NCBI GenBank assembly: GCA_040386075.1
Contig: JAZKGE010000019.1
Coordinates: 124,001-188,000, forward strand
Direction: 5' to 3'
Source: UBA4416 sp040386075
Lineage (GTDB): Bacteria > Bacteroidota > Bacteroidia > B-17B0 > Aurantibacillaceae
Length of the DNA: 64,000 nt
Position numbers and translations under genes: made by a program. A model generated the notes under the pieces. The model searched no databases. It saw only the letters and a list, made by a program, of their open reading frames with translations, and was not told the origin of the DNA. Positions 7,725 through 16,326 of the stretch are shown piece by piece. Within the stretch, counting starts at the first letter, position 1, and each line of letters begins with the position of its first letter.

Positions 7725-9887
7725 TTAAGCCGGAACTTTACGAGCCGTTTCCCGTTCCCAAAAACGATGTTGTGCAATGGCTTTAACAAATGCTTTGTCA
7801 AAACCGGGATCGCGGTCGATGATCACACCCTTATCTTTGGCAGTTATTTCAACAAAAGCCATCTCTAGTAACTCTTCACATTCGCTGCCTGCAGCAATGG
7901 CTTTACAATGTTTGTAAGCCTGGCTAATGAAATGAACAGCGTCAGCATCTTTCATGAGTACTTCTATACTTTTTTCGCCACCCGGGATGTATACGGCATC
8001 GTACACTACACTGGTTGCAATTAAGAAACTTTCGTCAATTTTAATTACAGTGCCCTTATCTGATTTGATGGTTCCCATTTTCGGAGCGATCAGTTTCACA
8101 GTTGCTCCCTGTTCTTCCAATACTTTTTTTATGCTACTGAATGAATTTTCGTTCACGCCATCACTTGCTAAAAAGGCAATACGCCGCGTGACTATAGAAG
8201 TCCTGGTTGTATTTTCCATACTTAATGCTTCCGACCGTTCCAAAGAGGATTTTACTTTTTTTGATTCATAATCCTTTGGGTGCCCATCAGCGGGAATACT
8301 CTTATTCATAGGCATTTCAGGCGATTTTGCTGCAATGCCCAAACCATCTGCCACGGCATTGGCAAGTACCCGGTCTACCTGCGTGAGTAATCCAACCATG
8401 CGTTCTCTTATGTCAGTGCTTTGCACTTTACTTAATTCAAATTGTAAGGCATCTATCAAATGCGACTTTTCAGCTTCACTCTGGCTATTAAAAAACAACC
8501 TGGCCTGGCTAAAATGATCTAAAAAACTTTTACTACGGTTGCGGATCTTTTTAGAATCAATTCTTTCTAAGAAAGAAGTAAAACCAAAATTCTTCATCAT
8601 AGCCTGGAATGGACAACCGCCGCCAAGTGTATTAGGATCGTAATTAGCTTTTCCTTTATTGATCGCGTGGCGCATGTGACCATCGCGTTGGTTATTATGT
8701 ATATCTACTATTGGACGATTAATAGGGATCTCATGAAAGTTCGGACTTCCTAATCTTGATAATTGGGTATCAGTATATGAAAATAATCTTCCCTGTAATA
8801 ATGGGTCATTCGAAAAATCAATTCCAGGTACTAAATGTCCGGGATGGAAAGCTACTTGTTCTGTTTCTGCAAAAAAGTTATCGGGATTTCGGTTCAATGT
8901 TAATCGTCCAATTATTTTCACAGGCACCACTTCTTCAGGAATTAATTTAGTGGGATCCAATAGATCGAATTCAAATTTAAATTCATCTTTCTCATCTACT
9001 AATTGAACCCCTAATTCCCATTGCGGAAAGTTACCGCTATCAATAGCTTCCCATAGATCACGGCGATGAAAATCAGGATCTTTCCCAGAAATGATCTGAG
9101 CTTCGTCCCATGCAACAGAGTGTACTCCTAACACGGGTTTCCAGTGAAATTTCACAAAATGTGATTTTCCTTTTTCATTGATCAAGCGAAAAGTGTGTAC
9201 GCCAAAACCTTCCATCATCCGATAACTGCGTGGAATAGCACGATCGCTCATGGTCCACATGATCATGTGCATTGATTCGGGCATTAATGAAATAAAATCC
9301 CAGAATGTATCATGTGCCGACGCAGCCTGTGGCATTTCGTGATCAGGTTCAGGTTTCACTGCATGAACAAGGTCAGGAAATTTCATAGCATCCTGTATGA
9401 AAAATACAGGCATGTTGTTTCCAACCATATCATAATTGCCTTCTTGTGTATAAAATTTAACTGAAAAACCACGAACATCTCTTGCAAGATCGCTTGAACC
9501 ACGTGAGCCCGCAACAGTTGAAAACCTTACAAACACAGGAGTTTTGATCTTGGTATCGTTTAAAAAACCGGCTTTGGTATACTTACCCATATTTTCATAA
9601 AGCTCAAAAAAACCGTGAGCCGCCGAACCACGTGCATGAACAATACGTTCAGGAATTCGCTCATGATCGAAATGGGTAATTTTTTCCCGAAGTATAAAAT
9701 CTTCCAACAGCGTACTTCCCCGTTCTCCGGCCTTTAATGAATTCTGATTATCATTGATCCTTAGACCCTGGTTAGTGGTAAGGAATTCACCATCACCGTT
9801 CTCAGTAAACTGTTTAAGCTTTTTAATTTTTTCATTTTCGTCTACCGCTTTTGTAAATTTTGCTGGTTTAGTAGTTTTTTTTGCCAT
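7725..9887 (-). CDS. katE: Large-subunit catalase (HPII/KatE type)
   Basis: Clade 2 haem catalase that dismutates hydrogen peroxide. Numbering from an upstream in-frame Met at 9917, visible active-site features are distal His94 in RIVHARG, RFSTVAGSRGS, Asn167 in GNNMPVFFIQD, and proximal haem ligand Tyr381 in RLFSYTDTQLSRLG. The C-terminal ~150 residues form the extra DJ-1/PfpI-like flavodoxin domain (RRIAFLASDGVNE..., GAFMVYIPGG-like VYDAVYIPGGEKS) found only in large-subunit enzymes; total about 720-730 residues matches. I prefer the Met at 9887 (MAKKTTKPAK), since family members usually begin this way; 9917 adds ten residues. First gene of the operon with the SemiSWEET and NYN genes. Confidence 0.95.
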   Translation of the reverse strand: MAKKTTKPAKFTKAVDENEKIKKLKQFTENGDGEFLTTNQGLRINDNQNSLKAGERGSTLLEDFILREKITHFDHERIPERIVHARGSAAHGFFELYENMGKYTKAGFLNDTKIKTPVFVRFSTVAGSRGSSDLARDVRGFSVKFYTQEGNYDMVGNNMPVFFIQDAMKFPDLVHAVKPEPDHEMPQAASAHDTFWDFISLMPESMHMIMWTMSDRAIPRSYRMMEGFGVHTFRLINEKGKSHFVKFHWKPVLGVHSVAWDEAQIISGKDPDFHRRDLWEAIDSGNFPQWELGVQLVDEKDEFKFEFDLLDPTKLIPEEVVPVKIIGRLTLNRNPDNFFAETEQVAFHPGHLVPGIDFSNDPLLQGRLFSYTDTQLSRLGSPNFHEIPINRPIVDIHNNQRDGHMRHAINKGKANYDPNTLGGGCPFQAMMKNFGFTSFLERIDSKKIRNRSKSFLDHFSQARLFFNSQSEAEKSHLIDALQFELSKVQSTDIRERMVGLLTQVDRVLANAVADGLGIAAKSPEMPMNKSIPADGHPKDYESKKVKSSLERSEALSMENTTRTSIVTRRIAFLASDGVNENSFSSIKKVLEEQGATVKLIAPKMGTIKSDKGTVIKIDESFLIATSVVYDAVYIPGGEKSIEVLMKDADAVHFISQAYKHCKAIAAGSECEELLEMAFVEITAKDKGVIIDRDPGFDKAFVKAIAQHRFWERETARKVPA

Positions 9888-9948
9888 AGGTTTAGTATTA
9901 ATAGGTTTTAGAAACATGCAATTAAAAGACCAACAAAGGGTTAGCCAA

Positions 9949-9975
9949 AAAAAGCAGAGACTAGCTCTGCTTTTT
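9949..9975 (-). terminator. Rho-independent terminator after DUF4382 gene
   Basis: Perfect 11-bp stem AAAAAGCAGAG / CTCTGCTTTTT with a 5-nt loop, A/T tracts on both sides, lying 21 nt beyond the stop of the 9996-10760 gene and upstream of katE. Confidence 0.8.
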
Positions 9976-9995
9976 AATAGTATTAAATTAGTTTC

Positions 9996-10760
9996 CTATA
10001 AATTAACCGTTCCGATATTGGCATTGCCACCTATGCTAACTGCTATGTTATGAATGGTCACAGGATTATATGGAATACTAGGGGTAACAGTTACATCATA
10101 AATTCCGGGAGGAACGCCTGGTAACATAAAGTAACCGCTTACATTAGCCATTGTTGAATAAGAATTAGTACCTGAAGTTGCTACTATAGATGCAGCTACA
10201 CCAGATGGATTTACTTGTCCACTGATCGATCCACTGGTAGCCACTTCAATAGCACGAATAACCGGTTTCAATGAAAAGCTTCCATTTCCCTGATCTACGA
10301 TAGATGCATTTGCATCAAAATCAAGTAATACATAATAAGGAATACCAGGCTGTAATGTTTGATTCACTTTTATTTTTAAGCCCGATTGTTGAGCGCTTGG
10401 AGTGCTTAAGGGATAGGTAATGCCGTTTTTTACTACTGTATTATTATTTCCCAGGATCAATCGTATCTCCTGAACATGTTGTATATACAAAGATCCTGAG
10501 GCGATCAGTGTATCAAGTCCGTTTGTAAAATCAAGCAGATTGTATACACCGGCATTTATATTTAAGGAAACTGTTTGGGCATTCCCTTTAATTTCTACGG
10601 CCATAACATCAACATTAACTGCAGAGTATGCAGCAGGCGCATCTGTCATGGTAACGTAGTAAGGTGTTGGATCTCTGGGATCAACACTTGCTTCCTTTTT
10701 ACAAGAACTTATTAATAATCCAAATGTGATTACAAATAAAATTTTATTAACTGTTTTCAT
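9996..10760 (-). CDS. DUF4382 domain lipoprotein with C-terminal carboxypeptidase-regulatory-like fold
   Basis: 254 residues. Signal peptide with lipobox LISSC (Cys20) followed by KKEASVDP, so a lipoprotein. Residues about 34-160 match the DUF4382 pattern (VTMTDAPAAYSAVNVDVMAVEIK ... LLDFTNGLDTLIASG.L ... QEIRLILG.NN.V). The C-terminal ~80 residues (GSISGQVNPSGVAASIVAT...SGYFMLPGVPPGIYDVTVTP) look like a CarboxypepD_reg-like Ig fold. DUF4382 has no settled function; surface/periplasmic binding is likely. Single gene, divergent from the AlkD-like gene, with a terminator at 9949-9975. Confidence 0.85.
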   Translation of the reverse strand: MKTVNKILFVITFGLLISSCKKEASVDPRDPTPYYVTMTDAPAAYSAVNVDVMAVEIKGNAQTVSLNINAGVYNLLDFTNGLDTLIASGSLYIQHVQEIRLILGNNNTVVKNGITYPLSTPSAQQSGLKIKVNQTLQPGIPYYVLLDFDANASIVDQGNGSFSLKPVIRAIEVATSGSISGQVNPSGVAASIVATSGTNSYSTMANVSGYFMLPGVPPGIYDVTVTPSIPYNPVTIHNIAVSIGGNANIGTVNL

Positions 10761-10897
10761 GAGTACGTGTATTTAAGATTTATATAAATTAAGAATACTA
10801 ATCCCGTGCCAGTGTTTACTAGGAGGCTAAACCGCATGTATGATAAAATTTGTGAAAAAATCCCTAATTTCATTTCCTAAATTAAAGAATCACTAAC

Positions 10898-11605
10898 ATG
10901 ACCGTAAAAGAAATCATGGCTGAATTGGAAGCCAAGGGAAATGAGGGTATTAAAAAAATATTCCTAAAGCATGGAATTAAAGAACCATTTTTTGGAGTGA
11001 AGATCGAATACCTGAAAGTGATTCAGAAAAAGGTAAAGAAAGATTATCAATTGGCAAAAGACCTTTATGCTACAGGGAATGCTGACGCCATGTATCTTGC
11101 AGGACTAATAGCAGATGAAACCAAAATGACAAAAAAAGACCTGTCGCTTTGGGTAAAGCAGGCAGTTTCAACAAACGTAAGCGAATATACGGTGCCCTGG
11201 ATAGCTGCAGAAAGTCATTTTGGATATGACCTCGCGCTTGAGTGGATCGATTCAAAAACAGACTTCATTGTATCTGCCGGCTGGGCTACTTTATCAAGCC
11301 TGGTAGCTATCAAAGCTGATGATGAGTTGGATATTCCGGCTTTGAAGGCATTGATCACAAGAGTAGAAAAAACGATACATAATGTAGACGACAGGATACG
11401 TTACAGAATGAATGAATTCTTAATATCTGTTGCCTGCTATATTCCTGCACTTACGGACATGGTTCTAAATACTTCAAAGAAGATAGGAGACATTAAAGTG
11501 AACATGAATGGTACGGCCTGTAAAGTACCCGATGTGAATGTATATGTAAAAAAAGTAAAAGATAGAGGTACATTAGGTAAAAAGAAAAAAATGGCGCGGT
11601 GCTAA
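10898..11605 (+). CDS. DNA alkylation repair protein, AlkD-like HEAT-repeat
   Basis: 235 residues, the usual size for this family. The sequence is an all-helical HEAT-like repeat array beginning MTVKEIMAELEAKGNEGIKKIFLKHGIKEPFFGVKIEYLKVI, the typical N-terminus of the DNA alkylation repair family in Bacteroidota; aromatic and acidic residues on the concave face (for example WVKQ, TVPWIAAES, SAGWATLSSLV) are conserved features. AlkD enzymes excise positively charged alkylated bases; this branch is more distant and glycosylase activity is not certain. The C-terminus is a basic tail (KKKKMARC) that may contact DNA. Its own promoter lies in the gap shared with the DUF4382 gene. Confidence 0.82.
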   Translation: MTVKEIMAELEAKGNEGIKKIFLKHGIKEPFFGVKIEYLKVIQKKVKKDYQLAKDLYATGNADAMYLAGLIADETKMTKKDLSLWVKQAVSTNVSEYTVPWIAAESHFGYDLALEWIDSKTDFIVSAGWATLSSLVAIKADDELDIPALKALITRVEKTIHNVDDRIRYRMNEFLISVACYIPALTDMVLNTSKKIGDIKVNMNGTACKVPDVNVYVKKVKDRGTLGKKKKMARC

Positions 11606-11609
11606 ATTT

Positions 11610-11645
11610 AGCAACTGAAACGCTGACCTTAGATTACCAGTTGCT
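11610..11645. terminator. Possible bidirectional terminator between convergent genes
   Basis: Inverted repeat AGCAACTG / CAGTTGCT separated by 20 nt, located between the convergent stops at 11605 and 11661. The loop is long and there is no strong T tract, so this is tentative. Confidence 0.3.
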
Positions 11646-11660
11646 TTATGAAAGAACACA

Positions 11661-13259
11661 TTAATTCAATTCATTGAGTTTGCGTTCGATGTATTTTTCA
11701 TTAGGCATTAACGCATTTTGTATGCGTTTGGCATAATGAATAGAATCCAAAACTTCCCTGTTTTTTTCTTCCATCTGTTTAAATGCCTGGTCAACCAAAA
11801 TTTTTTGTTTTTCAATGATCTGTTTTTGTCTTTGTGTGATTTTAAAACGGTTATAGATGAAAGCCAGAAAAATAACCACTAAAATTAAACTACCATATAA
11901 CGCTATGCGTTGTGTCTTTTCTTGTTTGAGCTGTGCTTGTTGCGCAACTAATTGCGAATTCTTAACCTTTTGCTCTTCTGCATTTTTAGTACTGTCGGCA
12001 GCCGCTTGTTTTTCGTATAGGTATTGAAATTGTTTTTTTACGCTTGCTTTTTTAGTTTCCTGATTAGTGATGCTATCACGCATTTGCATTTCTAACTCAT
12101 ACATTTCCAAGGCATCTTTAAAATTATGTTGTTTTTGATAGATTCTTTTTAGTGCTAAAGCAGCACTCATGATATTTTTGGGAAAGCCCAGCTGTTTTGA
12201 AATCTGCAGACTTTGCTCTGTGAATTTAAGCGCCTCCGCTACTTTACCTTGTTTTAATGATATAGCTCCTATATTAGTTAATGAGGTTGCAATTCCCGAT
12301 CGGTCTTTTATTTCTTCCTGTATCTTTAAACTATGTTGGCAGTATTCCAATGCTATTTTGGTTAATTGTTCGCTTCGCAACATGCTATCCTGGCTTTGGG
12401 CTGTTTCAGCCAGGTACCAATACACACTTCCAATATTACTTAACGCGTTGCCAATGCCCTTTTTGTCATTTATTTCTTCTTTAAGTTTTAAGCTCTTAAG
12501 GTAGTATCCCAAAGCTGTAATTTTAGCTGCCCTCCGGCAGATGTCTTTTGAGGAATGACATGAAGGATCTCCGTGATTGTCATAAATGAAACCAATGTTG
12601 TTTAACGAGGAAGCAATTCCGGATCGATCGTTTATTTCTTCCTGTATCTTTAAACTTCTGTGATAATATTCTAATCCTTTCTGCGCATCTCCCTGGTTTT
12701 TATGAATTATTCCAATATTGTTTAAGGCATTGGCAATTCCTTTTTTATCATTTATTTCTTCCCGGATCCTTAAACTCTTATGATAGTATTCTAATCCTTT
12801 GGTAATATCTCCCTGGTCTTTATATATACTGCCAACATTATTTAAGGAGTATGCAATTCCTTTTTTATTTTTTATTTCTTCTTCAATTTTTAAACTCCTT
12901 AAATAATATTCTAAAGCTTTAGGAATATCTCCCTGGTTTTGCGCCAAAAAACCGATATTATTAAGTGCGCCGGCAAGGTGTTTTAAATAAAAATGTTTTT
13001 GTGCACTGTCGCCCGCGAATTTGACAGAACCGCTTTGTGCCAGTTTTAATAGTTGTTCATTATAAAGCGGCCAGATATTATCGTCGTTTTCCTCATCAAT
13101 TAATTCGCTTAGGATGTTGCAGCGTGTTTTATCGTCTTTAGTTGTTTTTAAAACTAACAAAAGAGAATCGGTTACTGGCCGTTGTGCATAGGTTTGAGTT
13201 ATAGGCCATAGTAGGAGCAGGGCTATAACATGTATTAATAAACACCGCAGGTTCAACAT
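11661..13259 (-). CDS. TPR sensor protein lacking its expected SpoIIE phosphatase domain
   Basis: 532 residues. Signal peptide (LLIHVIALLLLWPITQTYAQ) then 6-7 tetratricopeptide repeats with the very regular motif ALEYYLRSLKIEEEIKNKKGIAYSLNNVGSIYKDQGD. A coiled segment, one transmembrane helix (about 458-475, ALYGSLILVVIFLAFIY) and a cytoplasmic coiled coil follow. It ends ...REVLDSIHYAKRIQNALMPNEKYIERKLNELN. The DSI-YA-RIQ linker is the sequence that elsewhere in this window leads directly into a PP2C/SpoIIE domain (near 34670, 43270 and 63360), but here a stop follows and nothing resembling PP2C lies downstream. It may be a truncated, output-less sensor or act by binding partners. One TPR unit carries an insertion (DPSCHSSKDICRRAAKIT). 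Confidence 0.85.
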   Translation of the reverse strand: MLNLRCLLIHVIALLLLWPITQTYAQRPVTDSLLLVLKTTKDDKTRCNILSELIDEENDDNIWPLYNEQLLKLAQSGSVKFAGDSAQKHFYLKHLAGALNNIGFLAQNQGDIPKALEYYLRSLKIEEEIKNKKGIAYSLNNVGSIYKDQGDITKGLEYYHKSLRIREEINDKKGIANALNNIGIIHKNQGDAQKGLEYYHRSLKIQEEINDRSGIASSLNNIGFIYDNHGDPSCHSSKDICRRAAKITALGYYLKSLKLKEEINDKKGIGNALSNIGSVYWYLAETAQSQDSMLRSEQLTKIALEYCQHSLKIQEEIKDRSGIATSLTNIGAISLKQGKVAEALKFTEQSLQISKQLGFPKNIMSAALALKRIYQKQHNFKDALEMYELEMQMRDSITNQETKKASVKKQFQYLYEKQAAADSTKNAEEQKVKNSQLVAQQAQLKQEKTQRIALYGSLILVVIFLAFIYNRFKITQRQKQIIEKQKILVDQAFKQMEEKNREVLDSIHYAKRIQNALMPNEKYIERKLNELN

Positions 13260-13315
13260 ACTGTAAAAGTAGCAAGATAGTTGAGAAATGCAAATTCAGG
13301 TCTGATTTGTCAGGC

Positions 13316-14389
13316 TTATTTTTTTGTGATGATGTATTCAACCCTCCTGTTTTGTTGTTTACCTTCTTCTGTTTCATTTGATGCTATGGGCTTTAAACTG
13401 CCATAGCCTGTATAGCTTATCCGATCTTTATCAATACCTTTTTCTGCAAGATAATCCGAGACAGATCTTGCTCTTTGTGCGGAAAGTTTTTTATTTAACT
13501 TTTCATTTCCAGTATTATCTGTGTGCCCAACGATTTCGATATGAGTTTGCGGATATTCTTCTAAATATTTTAATAATAGATCTAATTCAGAATAGGACGA
13601 AGCTAGGATAAGAGCCTCGTTTGATTTGAATAAGACGTTTTTAAAAATGAAGGAAGAGTCCTTTATTATAGGTTCGGTAAAGCTATCTGTTATGTCAGTT
13701 GAGATGGTTTCAACTAAACTCACGTCGTCTATATAATAATAAGCATCTCTTTCAACAGTTTGATTGATACGTGATCTGATCTCTTTTGGAGCCTTTACTT
13801 TTGTTTTTACGATCTTATGTATGGCGAAGCTTCCGATCAACAAATGGGCCTCTCCGCCTTTTGCTTTATAAATAGCTGTTATGCGGTGCCATGTTTTTTC
13901 TTCTTTACCAATTTCCTGTTCAATATTCATATAAACAGGTTTTAGATCGGTAATAACATTTGAGGATTCATAACCTGCTCTGGCGGCCAAAAAACAAACG
14001 CCTAATTGATCAACGATCACGCGTGAGTAATCTGCCAAACTTACATGCATTGTGAACAAGTAGGTTTTATTTTTTTCCAAAGGAGTTTTAAGCGGAGTTT
14101 GTATATACTCTCTGTATTGACCATGTGAATGAGCAAATATACCGGCATAACAGGCACCTGAATGCGCTTCCTGGTAACCCATTGGATTTTGAGGTACATC
14201 CACCAGCGAGTACTTTTTTTGTTTTCTGTCACATTTGCAAAACAGGTCGCTTGTTCCCCAGCTTGCTGTGCGCCACGAATTAGAAAAATTCAAAGAGGAA
14301 AAATCAGTAGGAGTAAGCTTATTACTTTCAAAGCTCGAATCTGGCACTAAATTCTGTGCCTTTGCCATGGAAAAGTAGACGAACAGCAA
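13316..14389 (-). CDS. OmpA-family protein with N-terminal carbohydrate-binding-like domain; start codon unclear
   Basis: The C-terminal ~120 residues are an OmpA/MotB peptidoglycan-binding domain (LLKYLEEYPQTHIEIVGHTDNTGNEKLNKKLSAQRARSVSDYLAEKGI...YGSLKPI) with the diagnostic Asp and Arg. The N-terminal ~220 residues (NLVPDSSFESN...FSNSWRTASWGTSDLF) resemble jelly-roll carbohydrate-binding modules seen in other Bacteroidota OmpA proteins. No ATG precedes the signal peptide: the frame is open back to a stop near 14491, and the hydrophobic stretch IRIVTNCFLLFVYFSMAKAQN would need a start near 14413, where the codon is ATA. TTG at 14389 gives a short signal sequence. Either a rare start is used or the start codon is mutated. 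Confidence 0.8.
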   Translation of the reverse strand: MLFVYFSMAKAQNLVPDSSFESNKLTPTDFSSLNFSNSWRTASWGTSDLFCKCDRKQKKYSLVDVPQNPMGYQEAHSGACYAGIFAHSHGQYREYIQTPLKTPLEKNKTYLFTMHVSLADYSRVIVDQLGVCFLAARAGYESSNVITDLKPVYMNIEQEIGKEEKTWHRITAIYKAKGGEAHLLIGSFAIHKIVKTKVKAPKEIRSRINQTVERDAYYYIDDVSLVETISTDITDSFTEPIIKDSSFIFKNVLFKSNEALILASSYSELDLLLKYLEEYPQTHIEIVGHTDNTGNEKLNKKLSAQRARSVSDYLAEKGIDKDRISYTGYGSLKPIASNETEEGKQQNRRVEYIITKK

Positions 14390-14607
14390 AAAGCAATTTG
14401 TGACGATCCTTATATGATATACCGTTGGTCTGATAAAAAATTCTGAATACCTGAAAAGTTGTCCATATAACGTCAGATATGTAATTAGTTACTTACTTTT
14501 TTTTAAGAAATACAAAAATTATGTAACTTATTTAAAAAACTATGTAACATTTTATCTTTTAAAGAAGCTCACCTTTGTACTATAATTAATTATTTAATAC
14601 AAAAAAG

Positions 14608-15252
14608 ATGAAAACGATAACAATGAAAACCTTTGCAACAGGTATAGTTGCTGTAGCACTTTTAGTTACATCATGTAAAAAAGCTGAAACAGGCCCTGCG
14701 GGTGCCAATGGAATGGATGGTCAAAATGGCGTAGTTCCTACATCTACTGATGGCTATATTAAAGGAAATGTGTCAGGTACACGTCAGGATGGAACAGCTT
14801 TCAATGAATCTTTTGAATACAAAAATTATTGGGGAGGTTCTTCCGGAAGATTAGATAGTAATAGTATTGCGAGTTATGACTTTTCAATTAACCGTGGAGG
14901 CGAAGATATCTTAAGTCCTAACAGAGCTGTGATCACTGTGAATACAACCTCAAAAACATCGTCTACAGGAAACATCATGTTAAACGAATTTTCGTTCACA
15001 AAATCACTGGGAACAAACAAGAAGTTTGAGTTTTACTTAAATACAAGTCCTAGCACAACTATTACGGGTTTAACCTATAATACAAGTACGGGCTTATTTA
15101 AAGGAAACTTCTCGTTTACGGTTACGGGTTTTCAAAATAGCACAGGTAATACTGCTACGATCAGCGGAAGCTTCGAAGCAACTATCACTCAAATGTATAA
15201 TCGTATATTTAACCCAAGTGCAACAGAGTTTGGCACGCAGGTTAAAAACTAA
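14608..15252 (+). CDS. Lipoprotein with short collagen-like segment
   Basis: 214 residues. Signal peptide with lipobox LVTSC (about Cys23) and a KK following, then a short Gly-x-y stretch (GPAGANGMDGQNG, residues about 31-43), then a beta-rich domain without recognised family (YIKGNVSGTRQDGTAFNESFEYKNY ... GNFSFTVTGFQNSTGNTATISGSFEATI). Lipoproteins of this layout (lipobox, mini-collagen, beta domain) are common in Bacteroidota with unknown role. It stands alone, preceded by ~220 bp of AT-rich DNA and closed by a strong terminator. Confidence 0.75.
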   Translation: MKTITMKTFATGIVAVALLVTSCKKAETGPAGANGMDGQNGVVPTSTDGYIKGNVSGTRQDGTAFNESFEYKNYWGGSSGRLDSNSIASYDFSINRGGEDILSPNRAVITVNTTSKTSSTGNIMLNEFSFTKSLGTNKKFEFYLNTSPSTTITGLTYNTSTGLFKGNFSFTVTGFQNSTGNTATISGSFEATITQMYNRIFNPSATEFGTQVKN

Positions 15253-15273
15253 TACGTAATTTATCTATAAGTT

Positions 15274-15306
15274 AAAAGTCTCCATCATTTGATGGAGACT
15301 TTTTTA
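15274..15306 (+). terminator. Strong rho-independent terminator
   Basis: Perfect 13-bp stem AAAAGTCTCCATC / GATGGAGACTTTT with a 4-nt loop and T tract, 21 nt past the stop at 15252. Confidence 0.9.
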
Positions 15307-15329
15307 GTTAGAGCAGGTTTATTGAAGGA

Positions 15330-15833
15330 TTATTTTTTAAGTAATGGTAGTAAATTATCGAGATTTTCCATAGCAGATAGTAATCCTTCTTTAAAGCCCA
15401 TTTTTATGGTTTCTTCCAATTGTGCCAGGTCAGGATAAGTGATGTAAAGTTTTACCTCTGTCAGTTCTCCTTTATCTGTGAAAGACACTTCCCATTTCGA
15501 CTGTGGCATTTCTTTATTAATGTTACCCTCTGCATCAGCAAAAGCATCTAGTCCTGTGAATTTTTTTTGAGTTATAATGTTCTTATAATCTGCCCATGCC
15601 CAGTGTTCTTGGCCCTCAGGTCCAACCATGGCATAGTGCCAATATCCGCCCTCTCTGAAATCCATTTTCTTTGTGCGGGCTTTCCATGGCTTTGGCGCCC
15701 ACCATTGATCCAATATCTCAGGTTTTGTATAGGCATCCCAAACTAAAGCAACTTCTGCTGCAAACTCTCTTTTTACTGTAACGGTGTTGTTTTCTTTATT
15801 TACAGAAAAATCAACTGCTAAATTGTGTTTCAT
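15330..15833 (-). CDS. SRPBCC / AHSA1-family protein
   Basis: 167 residues with the Bet v1-like (START/AHSA1) pattern: VKREFAAEVALVWDAYTKPEILDQWWAPKPWKARTKKMDFREGGYWHYAMVGPEGQEHW and a C-terminal long helix ending MENLDNLLPLLKK. These proteins have a deep hydrophobic ligand cavity; most bacterial members are uncharacterised. Its start overlaps the stop of the ArsR-type regulator by 4 nt (ATGA), so the two are translationally coupled in the widespread ArsR+AHSA1 arrangement. Confidence 0.9.
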   Translation of the reverse strand: MKHNLAVDFSVNKENNTVTVKREFAAEVALVWDAYTKPEILDQWWAPKPWKARTKKMDFREGGYWHYAMVGPEGQEHWAWADYKNIITQKKFTGLDAFADAEGNINKEMPQSKWEVSFTDKGELTEVKLYITYPDLAQLEETIKMGFKEGLLSAMENLDNLLPLLKK

Positions 15834-16150
15834 TTTTTCTTATTTTTTAAGGTTAGTAATACTTCATCTAATTGGTTAAAGCGGCTTTCCCATATCTTTT
15901 TATATTGTTCAAGCCATTTGTCTATCTCTTTCATTTTTGTGCCGTTAAGCTGGTAATATATTTCTCTGCCTGATTGTTCCTGTTTCAAAAGTTCACACTC
16001 GGTTAGTATACGAAGGTGTTTGGATACGGCCTGACGTGTTGAGTCAAAATGTTCGGCAATGGCATTTGGTGTCATAGCTTGCGCTGCAATCAATAAAATA
16101 ATAGCCCTTCTTGTTGGATCGGCAATAGCCTGAAAAACATCTCTTCTCAT
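15830..16150 (-). CDS. ArsR-family winged-helix transcriptional regulator
   Basis: 106 residues with the ArsR fold: MRRDVFQAIADPTRRAIILLI (helix 1), the recognition helix region TPNAIAEHFDSTRQAVSKHLRILTECELL, and the wing EQSGREIYYQL. No metal-binding CxC motif is present, so it belongs to the non-metal ArsR group commonly encoded next to AHSA1 proteins. It precedes and overlaps the SRPBCC gene. The upstream gap (16151-16326) is shared with the divergent receiver-like gene. Confidence 0.92.
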   Translation of the reverse strand: MRRDVFQAIADPTRRAIILLIAAQAMTPNAIAEHFDSTRQAVSKHLRILTECELLKQEQSGREIYYQLNGTKMKEIDKWLEQYKKIWESRFNQLDEVLLTLKNKKK

Positions 16151-16326
16151 CTTGATAATTTATACGAAACCGATTGGTTGCAAATATAAATGCAATTGTT
16201 CGGTTGCGCAAATTTATTGGATATTTTTCTGAATTTTTTTATCATGTGGAATTAATTCCACAAGTAAATACTATTTTAACTACTAATTTTGTACAGTAAT
16301 TAAGTATTCTTTTAAATCATGTTTTT

